NCBI RefSeq assembly: GCF_001434145.1
Contig: NZ_AZED01000003.1
Location: 1 to 64,000, forward strand
Length of the DNA: 64,000 nt
Source of the DNA: Lentilactobacillus otakiensis DSM 19908 = JCM 15040
GTDB lineage: Bacteria > Bacillota > Bacilli > Lactobacillales > Lactobacillaceae
Direction of reading: 5' to 3'
Shown here: positions 35,791 through 44,351 of the stretch, in pieces
How the letters are laid out: every line of letters begins with the position of its first letter
Position numbering within the stretch: the first letter of the stretch is position 1
Program-made: the position numbers and the translations under genes
Notes under the pieces: model-generated
Databases searched by the model: none
What the model was told of the DNA's origin: nothing
What the model saw: the letters and a program-made list of their open reading frames with translations, nothing else

Positions 35791-36528
35791 ATGTCATCAA
35801 ATTCACTGATTATTAAACTAGTTGATAAGCGACATTTACATCAATTCCTGAAGGTTGGAGAATTACATTTTGGAACAACTGTTCAATATCAAGAAATTGA
35901 GAATAGTGGCAAAAACTCTGGAATTGGAGATCGACTAGAAGGGGACTACGATCCGTTCATCAATACCAAAGGAATATTCAAAAATACTGTGAATTTTCCA
36001 AAAAAGCTTCATTTCTTTCGACCAGCAAATATATTTTGCACAACTCAATTAAGGCCGGGTATAGAAACTAACGAGTTTATTAAACCCGAAGTGATTAAAG
36101 GACTTTATGAGTCATTGATGTCGGATACTAATTACCCCAAACAAATTGTACTATTCAAAGATTATAATGTTATTCACAGTCGAATTTTGAAGAAACTGGA
36201 GAAAATAGTTGCTGAGTCTGGATCTGAACACTTGGAAGGGCCAGTGGTTTATAGCGATGTTCGAGCTATTGATGCAGAGTTGTTGGCCCAAAAAGTAAAT
36301 CCTGGTGAGCCTCGGATGAAATCGGCAATATCAACAGTTAACTTAGTTAAAGATCGGAAATTTGAGATTGAGAAAGAATATCGTTACGTTTTTTTCCCAT
36401 CAGAAGGAATGAAACGACGACTTCAAAAACATAACAATAATTTGTATATCGGAAACCTAGAAGATCAAGCAGTTTTGATCGACTCTTTGGCTGAACTTCA
36501 GAATTCTGTTCAGATCACTTTTAGTTAG
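35791..36528 (+). CDS. Unknown protein next to pemIK
   Basis: Unrecognised 245-residue soluble protein. The opening KLVDKRHLHQFLKVGELHFG, then YQEIE..IGDRLEGDYDPF, FCTTQL and a later FEIEKEYRYVFF recall the plan of DUF2971-like proteins (a gate-keeping loop with xxGELxF, GDxxEG and ExRxxFF), which occur in defence and mobile regions; this is only a pattern resemblance. The ATG at 35791 follows GGAGG at the right distance; an upstream ATG at 35752 lacks one. Possibly part of a small defence or stress locus with pemIK. Confidence 0.5.
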   Translation: MSSNSLIIKLVDKRHLHQFLKVGELHFGTTVQYQEIENSGKNSGIGDRLEGDYDPFINTKGIFKNTVNFPKKLHFFRPANIFCTTQLRPGIETNEFIKPEVIKGLYESLMSDTNYPKQIVLFKDYNVIHSRILKKLEKIVAESGSEHLEGPVVYSDVRAIDAELLAQKVNPGEPRMKSAISTVNLVKDRKFEIEKEYRYVFFPSEGMKRRLQKHNNNLYIGNLEDQAVLIDSLAELQNSVQITFS

Positions 36529-36688
36529 AAATAGCAGTGAAATGATGCTATTGATGTCATGACAAATGTGTTGCAATATTGGGAAATATATTTGTTTAAT
36601 TTTGTAGTTGATGACATAAGTTTTAAGATATCTTGATGTAAAATCGGTTATTAACCACACAAGTATTTCACAAGAAAGGTTGGATAAC

Positions 36689-36940
36689 ATGGTAGTCAGC
36701 ATTTTCGACAGCATCCCCATGAAGCAGCTCGATAAAGATGGCGTGAAGTTCGACGTCTTGGGCGCGATCGACAAAATTCAAATCAGTGAGGGTAAGCCGC
36801 CGTTCTTATACATGATTGATACATTTGAAATTAATGGTTATCGCAACGGCGGATATGAATTTTTTGCCGTTTTGAAAAATGGATATTCGAAGGACGATCT
36901 TTCTAGTCAGTTCTCGAAGAATGCTCATGAGAACGATTGA
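36689..36940 (+). CDS. Small hypothetical protein
   Basis: Unrecognised 83-residue protein with no signal or membrane segment; Asp/Lys-rich, with aromatic strands (PFLYMIDTFEING, GGYEFFAVLKNGY). The ATG at 36689 follows AAAGG at nine bases. Followed by an inverted repeat GGCCCATAATT / AATTATGGGCC (36959-36994) that may act as terminator. Confidence 0.55.
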   Translation: MVVSIFDSIPMKQLDKDGVKFDVLGAIDKIQISEGKPPFLYMIDTFEINGYRNGGYEFFAVLKNGYSKDDLSSQFSKNAHEND

Positions 36941-37082
36941 TATGCTTCACAAATTAAGGGCCCATAATTACTGTTATCCCAGCAATTATGGGCCTATTCC
37001 TTGCTCATCCACAAACACCAAAATACCAAGCCCCTTTCGTTGCATTTCACAAGGAACCTGCGATAATAAAGTTGCTTCGAAC

Positions 37083-37096
37083 TGTAACCGTTTACA
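37083..37096. promoter_or_regulatory. cre site upstream of the hydroxyacyl-CoA dehydrogenase gene
   Basis: TGTAACCGTTTACA fits the catabolite-response consensus TGWAANCGNTNWCA at every position and is a near-perfect palindrome. It lies 24 bases before the start codon, so CcpA bound there would most likely repress. Confidence 0.7.
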
Positions 37097-37119
37097 TTTA
37101 TCCTGAGGGGGAGTAATTT

Positions 37120-38010
37120 ATGGCAATTCGAAAGGTGACTGTTGCAGGTAGTGGGGTCTTGGGCAGTCAGATTGCATTTCAGAGTGCGTTTAAAGGTTTT
37201 GATGTGACTGTTTACGATATTAGCCAAGAAGCCGTTGACAAAGCAGAGGAGCGAATCAAGGGACTTCGACATGCTTATCGTCACGACATCGCCGCTACGG
37301 ACGAGGAATTTAATGCTGGAATTTCAAGATTGCAATTCACCGATGATCTTGCAGGTGCTGTTAAAGATGCAGATTTGGTCATCGAGGCGATTCCTGAGAA
37401 TCCAGATATCAAGCATGATTTCTACAAGAAACTCAGCAAGCTGGCACCAAGCAACGCGATTTTTACCAGTAATTCATCAACGTTGGTACCCAGCATGTTT
37501 GCGGCGGATACTGGTCGGCCAAAACAATTTCTGAATATGCATTTCTCGAACCAGGTTTGGCTGAACAATACTGCTGAAATCATGGGTTCACCTGAAACCG
37601 ATCCGGCTATCTATCAAGAAATCGTTGAGTATGCCCGCCATATTGGCATGGTACCAATTCAGCTCAAGAAGGAACAACCCGGATACATTCTGAACTCATT
37701 ATTGATGCCATTAAACGCTGCGGCAGGAATGCTCTGGCTGAAAGGTATCGCAGATCCCAAGATGATTGACCGTACCTGGATGGCTGCTACCGGTGCACCA
37801 TGGGGACCATTCGGTATTTTGGATGCAGTTGGGATTCGGACCGCCTACAACATCACGAATGCGAGCGCTCAGAAAAATCCAGCTTTACAGCCACTTGCCG
37901 ATGCATTTAAGAAGATGATGGATGAAGGCAAGCTTGGTGTTGAGTCGGGCGAAGGATTCTATAAATATCCAGATCCTGAGTATAAAGACAAGAAGTTTAT
38001 GGAAATTTAG
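37120..38010 (+). CDS. 3-hydroxyacyl-CoA dehydrogenase family protein
   Basis: 296-residue NAD-dependent dehydrogenase of the 3-hydroxybutyryl-CoA dehydrogenase family. Rossmann motif VAGSGVLGSQIA, the Asp of the NAD-binding turn (VYDIS), the SNSST loop, the catalytic His-Glu region (NMHFSNQVW) and the C-terminal helical domain (APWGPFGILDAVGI, GEGFYKYPDPEY). A lactobacillus without beta-oxidation may use it on another hydroxyacid. It has a GGGGGAG ribosome site and is followed 30 bases later by fdh, probably one operon under the cre site. Confidence 0.88.
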   Translation: MAIRKVTVAGSGVLGSQIAFQSAFKGFDVTVYDISQEAVDKAEERIKGLRHAYRHDIAATDEEFNAGISRLQFTDDLAGAVKDADLVIEAIPENPDIKHDFYKKLSKLAPSNAIFTSNSSTLVPSMFAADTGRPKQFLNMHFSNQVWLNNTAEIMGSPETDPAIYQEIVEYARHIGMVPIQLKKEQPGYILNSLLMPLNAAAGMLWLKGIADPKMIDRTWMAATGAPWGPFGILDAVGIRTAYNITNASAQKNPALQPLADAFKKMMDEGKLGVESGEGFYKYPDPEYKDKKFMEI

Positions 38011-38040
38011 ATCGGTCGTTTATGAAAGGACCAAATAATC

Positions 38041-39237
38041 ATGACAAAAGTATTAGCAGTTCTCTATCCAGATCCTAAAGATGGTTTCCCACCAAAGTAT
38101 GTGAGAGATGACGTTCCTAAGATTACGCACTACCCAGACGGCTCAACCGTTCCAACTCCTGAAGCGATTGACTTCACTCCGGGCGAGTTACTCGGCAGTG
38201 TTTCCGGTGGCCTGGGACTCAAGAAATTTCTTGAATCCAAAGGTGTGGAGTTCGTTGTGACCTCGGACAAGGAAGGCCCCGACTCTGTATTTGAAAAGGA
38301 ACTTCCAACCGCCGATGTTGTCATTTCCCAACCATTCTGGCCTGCTTATTTGACCAAGGATTTACTGGATAAGGCCAAGAATCTGAAATTAGCCATCACC
38401 GCTGGAATCGGTTCCGATCACGTTGATTTGAACGCAGCCAACGAGCACAACGTCACCGTCGCCGAGATCACATACAGCAACAGTGTTAGTGTGGCCGAGG
38501 CTGAAGTCATGCAGCTGCTGGCGTTAGTCCGGAACTTTATTCCCGCACATGACATCATCAAAGAAGGTGGCTGGAACATCGCTGACGCCGCTTCCCGAGC
38601 CTATGACATCGAAGGGATGACGGTTGGTGTCATTGGTGCGGGCCGAATTGGCCGTGCCGTCCTCGAGCGATTGAAACCGTTTGACGTTAAATTAGTCTAT
38701 AACCAACGTCATCAATTGCCAGACGAAGTTGAAAATGAGTTGGGATTAACCTACTATCCTGACGTTCACGACATGGTGAAAGTCGTTGATGCGGTTGTCT
38801 TGGCAGCACCTCTTCATGCTCAAACATACCATCTGTTCAACGATGAAGTGCTTGCTACGATGAAACGTGGCGCCTACATCGTCAACAACAGTCGTGGTGA
38901 AGAAGTCGATCGAGACGCGATTGTTCGTGCATTGGAATCCGGCCAGATCGGTGGTTACTCTGGGGATGTTTGGTACCCACAGCCAGCACCTGCTGACCAT
39001 CCATGGCGAACCATGCCTCACGAAGCCATGACCCCACATATGTCCGGAACCACGCTGTCCGCGCAAGCCCGATACGCAGCTGGAACTCGTGAAATCTTGG
39101 AGGACTTCCTCGAAGACAAACCAATCCGGCCTGAGTATCTGATTGCCCAAGGCGGTAGTTTGGCCGGTACCGGTGCCAAATCTTACACCGTTAAGAAAGG
39201 TGAGGAGACACCAGGGAGTGGAGAAGCTGAAAAGTAA
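38041..39237 (+). CDS. fdh: NAD(P)-dependent formate dehydrogenase
   Basis: 398-residue metal-free formate dehydrogenase of the D-2-hydroxyacid dehydrogenase superfamily (formate -> CO2 + NAD(P)H). It follows the Pseudomonas enzyme almost throughout: DFTPGELLGSVSG, SQPFWPAYLT, AGIGSDHVDL, GAGRIGRAVLERL, GDVWYPQPAPADHPWRTMP and HMSGTTLSAQARYAAGTREIL. Catalytic Asn147, Arg285, Gln314 and His333 are present. Gln222 replaces the NAD-selecting Asp, as in NADP-using FDHs; two reactive Cys are Ser146 and Ala256. Known from L. buchneri; rare in other lactobacilli. Confidence 0.93.
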   Translation: MTKVLAVLYPDPKDGFPPKYVRDDVPKITHYPDGSTVPTPEAIDFTPGELLGSVSGGLGLKKFLESKGVEFVVTSDKEGPDSVFEKELPTADVVISQPFWPAYLTKDLLDKAKNLKLAITAGIGSDHVDLNAANEHNVTVAEITYSNSVSVAEAEVMQLLALVRNFIPAHDIIKEGGWNIADAASRAYDIEGMTVGVIGAGRIGRAVLERLKPFDVKLVYNQRHQLPDEVENELGLTYYPDVHDMVKVVDAVVLAAPLHAQTYHLFNDEVLATMKRGAYIVNNSRGEEVDRDAIVRALESGQIGGYSGDVWYPQPAPADHPWRTMPHEAMTPHMSGTTLSAQARYAAGTREILEDFLEDKPIRPEYLIAQGGSLAGTGAKSYTVKKGEETPGSGEAEK

Positions 39238-39259
39238 ACGAATTTAAATAAATACTTGT

Positions 39260-39303
39260 GAAGCCTCGATTGACTAGAAATAGCTGATCGGGGCTTCTTT
39301 TGC
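39260..39303 (+). terminator. fdh terminator
   Basis: Stem GAAGCCTCGAT / ATCGGGGCTTC followed by T run. Confidence 0.85.
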
Positions 39304-39373
39304 AACAAAAGCAGTTACAAATCAGCTATAATAGTGCAAACAAGGCTCTAAGTTTAAGTAAAGGAAGTTCACT

Positions 39374-39790
39374 ATGGGAAAATATATTGTGAAATCAAAG
39401 CTCAGAAAAGTTGGCGCCCAAGTCGACACCCAAACAGGCATTCATCAATTTATCGTCGATGAGCCAATCGCAGGTCATGGAACGGATGCTGGCCCGAATC
39501 CTGTGCAGTATTTGCTGTCAGCGGTTGGTAGCTGCATGGCCATTACCGCTAACGATATCGCAAGGAAGCACCCTGAAATCCAGATTAAGAAGTTCAATAC
39601 CAAGACGACCGGGGAAACCACTCAGTATCAAGATGGCCGTTCGGCAGTGACCAAAATTGTGGTTCAGATTGAAGCCGAAACGAATTTAGATGAGGCGGCG
39701 CACAAGGCGTTTATGCGCTCGGTGGTTAAGGACTGCACCGTTCATGAGACCTTGAAGCATGCGGTGCCGATTGAATTGCAGTTTGTGTAA
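39374..39790 (+). CDS. OsmC/Ohr-family peroxidase
   Basis: 138-residue thiol-dependent peroxidase of the OsmC family, which reduces organic hydroperoxides. The two redox Cys are Cys54 (AVGSCMAITAN) and Cys121 (VKDCTVHETLKHA); GPNPVQYLLSA is the family helix. Its closest type is YhfA/OsmC-like rather than Ohr. A TATAAT lies at 39327-39332. Stand-alone gene. Confidence 0.88.
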   Translation: MGKYIVKSKLRKVGAQVDTQTGIHQFIVDEPIAGHGTDAGPNPVQYLLSAVGSCMAITANDIARKHPEIQIKKFNTKTTGETTQYQDGRSAVTKIVVQIEAETNLDEAAHKAFMRSVVKDCTVHETLKHAVPIELQFV

Positions 39791-39852
39791 GATTAATAGC
39801 AGAATATGTATTAAAACCGTTGAATTGGAGAAATCTGATTCTTTTTTAATAC

Positions 39853-39898
39853 GAAAAAACGGTTACCGGTGATAGAAAAATCTATCACTAGTAACCGA
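39853..39898 (-). terminator. alsSD terminator
   Basis: On the minus strand, stem CGGTTACTAGTGATAGA / TCTATCACCGGTAACCG followed by six T. Confidence 0.9.
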
Positions 39899-39910
39899 TC
39901 AATTCCGAGT

Positions 39911-40624
39911 TTACCCTTCCGCATTATGAATATCATTCGCAATATTATCACGCGAAAAATCATGGCTCATATATTCACTATTGCTGACAGGCAAGTGCTG
40001 TTCAAATGTATCAAATAACTGATAAGAAACCTCGCCCTTATCTAAATGGAAATCCAACAAGTGGCCGCCAAACCGGTGGTCGTCTGCCAGAAAGTGGTTG
40101 TGGAATCCCGCAACTGCGGCACCATCAAACAGTTCAGGTGAATAGTAACTAATCAACGTTCCCTCTACCTGATCTCGCGTGAAAATACTCTGATTGCGGG
40201 CGGTTTCTGCCAAAGTGTGAAATGGTGGGACAGATTTCTTCACTGCTCGCGTTTTGACATTTGAGAAACTGCCGGTAATTTTGATTGAGAAGAAGGTGTT
40301 GGCAGCATGGGTTAAGGAAATGATTTGTTTTTCCAATTCATCTTGGCCGACATTCTCCAGTTCCACTAATGGTGAATACTGCGCGTAGTGAATATTTGCA
40401 AATGGCATGATGAACGAATCTGAAACCAGATTAACATTGCCGTTACTATCAACTTGGTAGGGCTTGCCATCTAATATGATTAACTCACCATCAAGTCCTT
40501 CACCAGTTCCGATGCCGGTATCACCGTGTTTGAGAAGGTTACCCATCGTCAGCGTGCCTTTCAACAAGCCGGGGACCAGTAACGCCAGAGTGCCGTGCTG
40601 ATACAAAGTTGTAAATTTTCCCAT
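39911..40624 (-). CDS. alsD: Alpha-acetolactate decarboxylase
   Basis: Converts (S)-2-acetolactate to (R)-acetoin, second step of acetoin formation. 237 residues; family marks are YQHGTLALLVPGLLKGTLTMG, GIGTGEGLDGELIILDG, and the zinc cluster FHNHFLADDHRFGGH. Lies 18 bases after alsS in the same operon. Disposes of pyruvate and limits acidification. Confidence 0.95.
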   Translation of the reverse strand: MGKFTTLYQHGTLALLVPGLLKGTLTMGNLLKHGDTGIGTGEGLDGELIILDGKPYQVDSNGNVNLVSDSFIMPFANIHYAQYSPLVELENVGQDELEKQIISLTHAANTFFSIKITGSFSNVKTRAVKKSVPPFHTLAETARNQSIFTRDQVEGTLISYYSPELFDGAAVAGFHNHFLADDHRFGGHLLDFHLDKGEVSYQLFDTFEQHLPVSNSEYMSHDFSRDNIANDIHNAEG

Positions 40625-40642
40625 TATAAGACTTCCTTATTT

Positions 40643-42319
40643 CTAGTTTAAAATATCTTTTAATAATGCTGACTTCAACTCAATGTTATCACTGTAGTCG
40701 ACCGGAATGTCGATGATGACCGGGCCGGCTTCTTTTTGTGCTTGATCAAGGGCAGTTGCCAGCTCATCAGCGTTGGTGGCGCGGAGCCCTTTAGCACCAA
40801 AGCTTTCTGCGTACTTGACGTAATCCACCGGACCGAATTTAACACCAGCATTCTTGCCATACTTGGCTTCTTCTTGGAATTTAACCATGTCGTAATAGCC
40901 GTCGTTCCAAATCAACTGAACGATGTTTAATTTCAGACGAACCGCAGTCTCAAGTTCCTGGCCTGAGAAGAGGAAGCCGCCATCACCAGACACGGAAATG
41001 ACTTTCTCGTTTGGTCGAGTCAACTTGGCCGCGATTGCCCATGGCAGTGAAACGCCCAGGGTCTGCATGCCATTACTAAATAATAGATGACGAGGCTTGT
41101 AGATACGGAAATGGCGGGCCATCCAGATGTAATGACTGCCAATATCGACTGTCACGGTGGTGTCATCATCGACCTTTTTCTGAAGCGTATTCACAATATC
41201 AAGTGGATGCATGGTGCCTGGTTTAGCGTTGATTTCAACGTCGCTTTGACCATCAAATTCTTCCCGTAACTTGGCTAATTGATCCACAGCTGATTGAGCA
41301 AGCCGATAATCCTCTGGCAAGGCATCGGTTAAGGCCGATAAGGTGCCAGCGATGTCTGATTCGATAACCACATTCGGCTGATAATCAACGGTCAGCTCTG
41401 GGGCAATGGCATCAATGTTGATAATTTGGTCATTATGTTCAACATTCCAGTTCCGGGCTTCGTATTCCACCGGATCATAGCCGATTGCAATGACTAAATC
41501 GCTTTGTTTCAGTAACGTATCGCCAATTTGATTTCTGAACAGGCCAACGCGGCCAAAGTAGTTTTTTTCAAATTCATGGGAAATGACACCGGCACCTTGA
41601 TAGGTTTCTACGACTGGTAGTGAAACCTTTGCCAGTAGTTGGTGCAGCGCATTGGTGACTCCTTCTGAAGAGGCTCGCATGCCGGCTAAAATTACTGGGA
41701 GTTTGGCGTGCTGGAGCATCTTAATTACTTTGTCGAGGGTCTTGGTGGCAGTTTGAGCAGGCTCCGCTGGTTGTAGCGGTCGCATTTCTGGACGAGTGAC
41801 TTCACCGCTTAAGACATCAGCCGGCAGTGAGATAAATGAAGCGCCCGGTTTGCCTGAGATAGCCGTGTTATAGGCGTTTGTGAAGACTTCGGACAGGTTT
41901 TCCGGATCCTGAACTTCCACGCTGCTTTTGGTGGCGACACTCATCAGTTCTTTGCTGGGGATGCTTTGGTGAGTGAGTCGGGCGAGGTCGTCACGGGGAA
42001 CCTGGCCGCCAAGTCCGATGACCGGATCGCCTTCAGCGGTTGCCGTCATGAGGGCCGTGACCAAGTTGGAAACGCCGGGGCCTGAGGTGGTTGCCACCAC
42101 ACCGGGCTTGCCTGTTAAACGACCAATGCCGGCCGCAATGAAGGCGGCGTTTTGCTCGTGGCGGGTCACGATTAGCTTGGGTGCTTCGGGTTGGTCACTA
42201 TATTGAAGGTCTTCAAATAGTTGATCAACTTTGGCGCCGGGGATGCCAAATACATATTTAATTTGCTGGTTAATCATCGATTGAATTAAAGCCTGTGAAC
42301 CACGTTTTTTATCTGTCAT
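40643..42319 (-). CDS. alsS: Catabolic acetolactate synthase
   Basis: TPP-dependent enzyme that joins two pyruvates into acetolactate. 558 residues: N-terminal PYR domain with the catalytic Glu in TRHEQNAAFIA, a central domain without FAD-specific insert, and the PP domain with the Mg/TPP motif GDGGFLFSGQELETAVRL..N. No small regulatory subunit adjoins, and alsD follows, so this is the catabolic and not the branched-chain enzyme. Transcribed divergently from a MarR gene with shared operators. Confidence 0.95.
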   Translation of the reverse strand: MTDKKRGSQALIQSMINQQIKYVFGIPGAKVDQLFEDLQYSDQPEAPKLIVTRHEQNAAFIAAGIGRLTGKPGVVATTSGPGVSNLVTALMTATAEGDPVIGLGGQVPRDDLARLTHQSIPSKELMSVATKSSVEVQDPENLSEVFTNAYNTAISGKPGASFISLPADVLSGEVTRPEMRPLQPAEPAQTATKTLDKVIKMLQHAKLPVILAGMRASSEGVTNALHQLLAKVSLPVVETYQGAGVISHEFEKNYFGRVGLFRNQIGDTLLKQSDLVIAIGYDPVEYEARNWNVEHNDQIINIDAIAPELTVDYQPNVVIESDIAGTLSALTDALPEDYRLAQSAVDQLAKLREEFDGQSDVEINAKPGTMHPLDIVNTLQKKVDDDTTVTVDIGSHYIWMARHFRIYKPRHLLFSNGMQTLGVSLPWAIAAKLTRPNEKVISVSGDGGFLFSGQELETAVRLKLNIVQLIWNDGYYDMVKFQEEAKYGKNAGVKFGPVDYVKYAESFGAKGLRATNADELATALDQAQKEAGPVIIDIPVDYSDNIELKSALLKDILN

Positions 42320-42346
42320 ATAAGTGACACCTCTTCATTTTTGTGT

Positions 42347-42399
42347 GTTGACAATTCAACTTACGTATAAAGATAATGGCATCGTGTTGAATTGTCAAC
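42347..42399. promoter_or_regulatory. Divergent alsS/marR promoters with paired operators
   Basis: Perfect 14 bp inverted repeats GTTGACAATTCAAC (42347-42360) and GTTGAATTGTCAAC (42386-42399), 25 bp apart. Each contains the TTGACA -35 of one promoter: alsS reads TTGACA (42393-42398), 17 bp, TATCTT (42370-42375) on the minus strand; marR reads TTGACA (42348-42353), 18 bp, GATAAT (42372-42377). Each arm is itself a near-palindrome (TTGA..TCAA), as expected for MarR dimers. Confidence 0.85.
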
Positions 42400-42451
42400 T
42401 AAAAAATGCTAATCTGACGTTAAGATTTAAGAATGCGAAAGGAAAATTATT

Positions 42452-42880
42452 TTGAAAGATATCGGTTACCTCGCACAAGACATTTCAATTTTGCATCGGC
42501 AATACTATAAAGATACCGGTGAGCTGTTCAAGGAGCAGGACTTGAATCCAACCGCGGCGTGCATTTTGTTAACGATCAACGACAGCTCGCCAATTAATCA
42601 AAACCAAGTCGCCAAATCGTTGGTGATCGACAAAGGATTGGCCACCCGTGAAATTAAAAAAATGCAGGAGTTGGGTTATCTGACTAAAACTGCCGGGAGT
42701 GGGAAATCCATGATGTTGAACTTGACGGATGCCGGCAAGAAAGTGATTCCGGTTATTCAAAACATTAGACGAAACTGGTGGGAAACGCGGTTTTCTGAGA
42801 CTGGGATTTCTCCTGATAGTCCTTTGGTTGGGGCGATTGAGGAAGTTGTTGATTCGATTGTTAGTGAGAGTTTGGAGTAG
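42452..42880 (+). CDS. MarR-family regulator, probably of alsSD
   Basis: 142-residue winged-helix repressor. The recognition region reads INQNQVAKSLVIDKGLATREIKKMQELGYLTKT, the classical MarR helix-turn-helix and wing. Starts at TTG after AAAGGAAAA. Its divergent position and the symmetrical operators over both -35 boxes make autoregulation and control of alsSD very likely; the effector (acetate, pyruvate or pH) is not shown by the sequence. Confidence 0.88.
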   Translation: MKDIGYLAQDISILHRQYYKDTGELFKEQDLNPTAACILLTINDSSPINQNQVAKSLVIDKGLATREIKKMQELGYLTKTAGSGKSMMLNLTDAGKKVIPVIQNIRRNWWETRFSETGISPDSPLVGAIEEVVDSIVSESLE

Positions 42881-42904
42881 CGTGTGTATATTTTTCATAA
42901 TAAA

Positions 42905-42937
42905 TAGCGGTTTATGGGACTTTCCCATAAACCGCTA
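42905..42937. terminator. Hairpin between convergent marR and permease genes
   Basis: Perfect 14 bp stem TAGCGGTTTATGGG / CCCATAAACCGCTA with a five-base loop. No long T run, so it is at best a modest terminator for either strand. Confidence 0.6.
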
Positions 42938-42968
42938 TGTTGCTATTTGGGGATGTAAAAAGGTAAAA

Positions 42969-44330
42969 TTACAAATCCAAATTGGTATTTCTCTGCGTCA
43001 TTCTCAAAATGGTGTAGTAAACAATCCCAATTATCAACCAAGTGATTCCGATCTCTTTAGCCAATGGATCAAGATTGATCATAACAAAGCCAATGATGAT
43101 GAATCCAACAATCGGCGAAACCAAATGTTTCCAATAATGATGTGATCCGTTCTTAATTACATAATAATAAACCACCGATACATGGATCACTAAGAAGGCG
43201 GTCAAAGCACCACAGTTAACAATTGAGGATAAAACACCAACATTATCCATAAAGATTAGACCAACGACTAATGAAATGCCACCAACAAGGTAAGTGCTGA
43301 CATAGGGTGTTTTGAACTTGGGGTGAACCTTCGCTAAAATCTGCGGCAAAGTTTTATCTCGTGCCATCCCAAAGAGAATTCTGGAAATGGCAGCTTGAGC
43401 AGCAAGTGCGTTTGCGATCCCCCAAGCAAGGATGGTCGCAATTGTCGTGAGGTATTGCAAGAATGGTCCACCGACTTTAAATGCAATTTCGTAGAAGGCA
43501 GTATCTAAGTCCTTAAATGAATTGTAGTCAGGCATGATCAAACTGGCGATGTAGGTTTGAGCGATGAATAAGACACCAACAATCATTAATGCCCATAAAA
43601 TTGCCCGACCAACGGTTTTGTTGCCACCCTTGGTTTCTTCTGCCAGGGTACTGATACCGTCAAAGCCTAAGAAACTCAAGACCGCCACTGACACTGCTGT
43701 CAGGACGAAATTCATGTTGAAGTGCGAAGCATCAAAAAATGGTTTGATCGTAAACCCATCACCAACACCATGAGTAATCCCCCAAAGCCCGAAGGCCATG
43801 AAGATCAGTAAAACTAATATCTCACCCACTAAGAATACAATATTTGTCCGCGCAGTAAACTCAATCCCTAGGACATTAATAATTGTGTTTAAGGCGATGA
43901 ACAATACTAGCCAAATCCACACAGGAATTCCCGGAAGTAACGATTTAATTGAATTGGCAGAAATTACATATAGCAATGATGGCACAAAAATATAATCAAG
44001 AATAATCATCCAACCGGCGAGAAAACCGACACTTTTATTAATTCCACGTTGAGCATAGGCGTAAACAGATCCAGCGATTGGGAAGGCTTGAGACATCTGG
44101 CCGTAACTAATTGCCGTGAAGAACATGGCAACCATCCCAATTAGGTAAGTTAAGGCAATCATCCCTTGAGATGATGAAACCACTGAACCGTAAATTCCAA
44201 ATGGCGCAATCGGCACCATAAAAATTAAGCCGTAAATAATTAAATCTTTTAACGTTAAGGAACGTTCCAGTTGTTGCTTATAGCCAAAGTCAGATAGTTT
44301 TGCAGTGGAATTTGGATTATCTTTTTCCAT
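42969..44330 (-). CDS. Amino acid permease, APC superfamily
   Basis: 453-residue transporter with about 12 membrane segments. LIIYGLIFMVPIAPFGIYG and YGQMSQAFPIAGSVYAYAQRG are APC motifs, as is the FLGFDGISTLAEETKGGNKTVGRAI loop, close to the YveA/putrescine-importer-like or basic amino acid branch. The substrate is not certain. It follows an iminopeptidase-type gene by 21 bases on the same strand, so it may import the amino acids or peptide fragments that enzyme handles. Confidence 0.85.
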   Translation of the reverse strand: MEKDNPNSTAKLSDFGYKQQLERSLTLKDLIIYGLIFMVPIAPFGIYGSVVSSSQGMIALTYLIGMVAMFFTAISYGQMSQAFPIAGSVYAYAQRGINKSVGFLAGWMIILDYIFVPSLLYVISANSIKSLLPGIPVWIWLVLFIALNTIINVLGIEFTARTNIVFLVGEILVLLIFMAFGLWGITHGVGDGFTIKPFFDASHFNMNFVLTAVSVAVLSFLGFDGISTLAEETKGGNKTVGRAILWALMIVGVLFIAQTYIASLIMPDYNSFKDLDTAFYEIAFKVGGPFLQYLTTIATILAWGIANALAAQAAISRILFGMARDKTLPQILAKVHPKFKTPYVSTYLVGGISLVVGLIFMDNVGVLSSIVNCGALTAFLVIHVSVVYYYVIKNGSHHYWKHLVSPIVGFIIIGFVMINLDPLAKEIGITWLIIGIVYYTILRMTQRNTNLDL

Positions 44331-44351
44331 ACATTTGGTCTCCTTTTGAAT

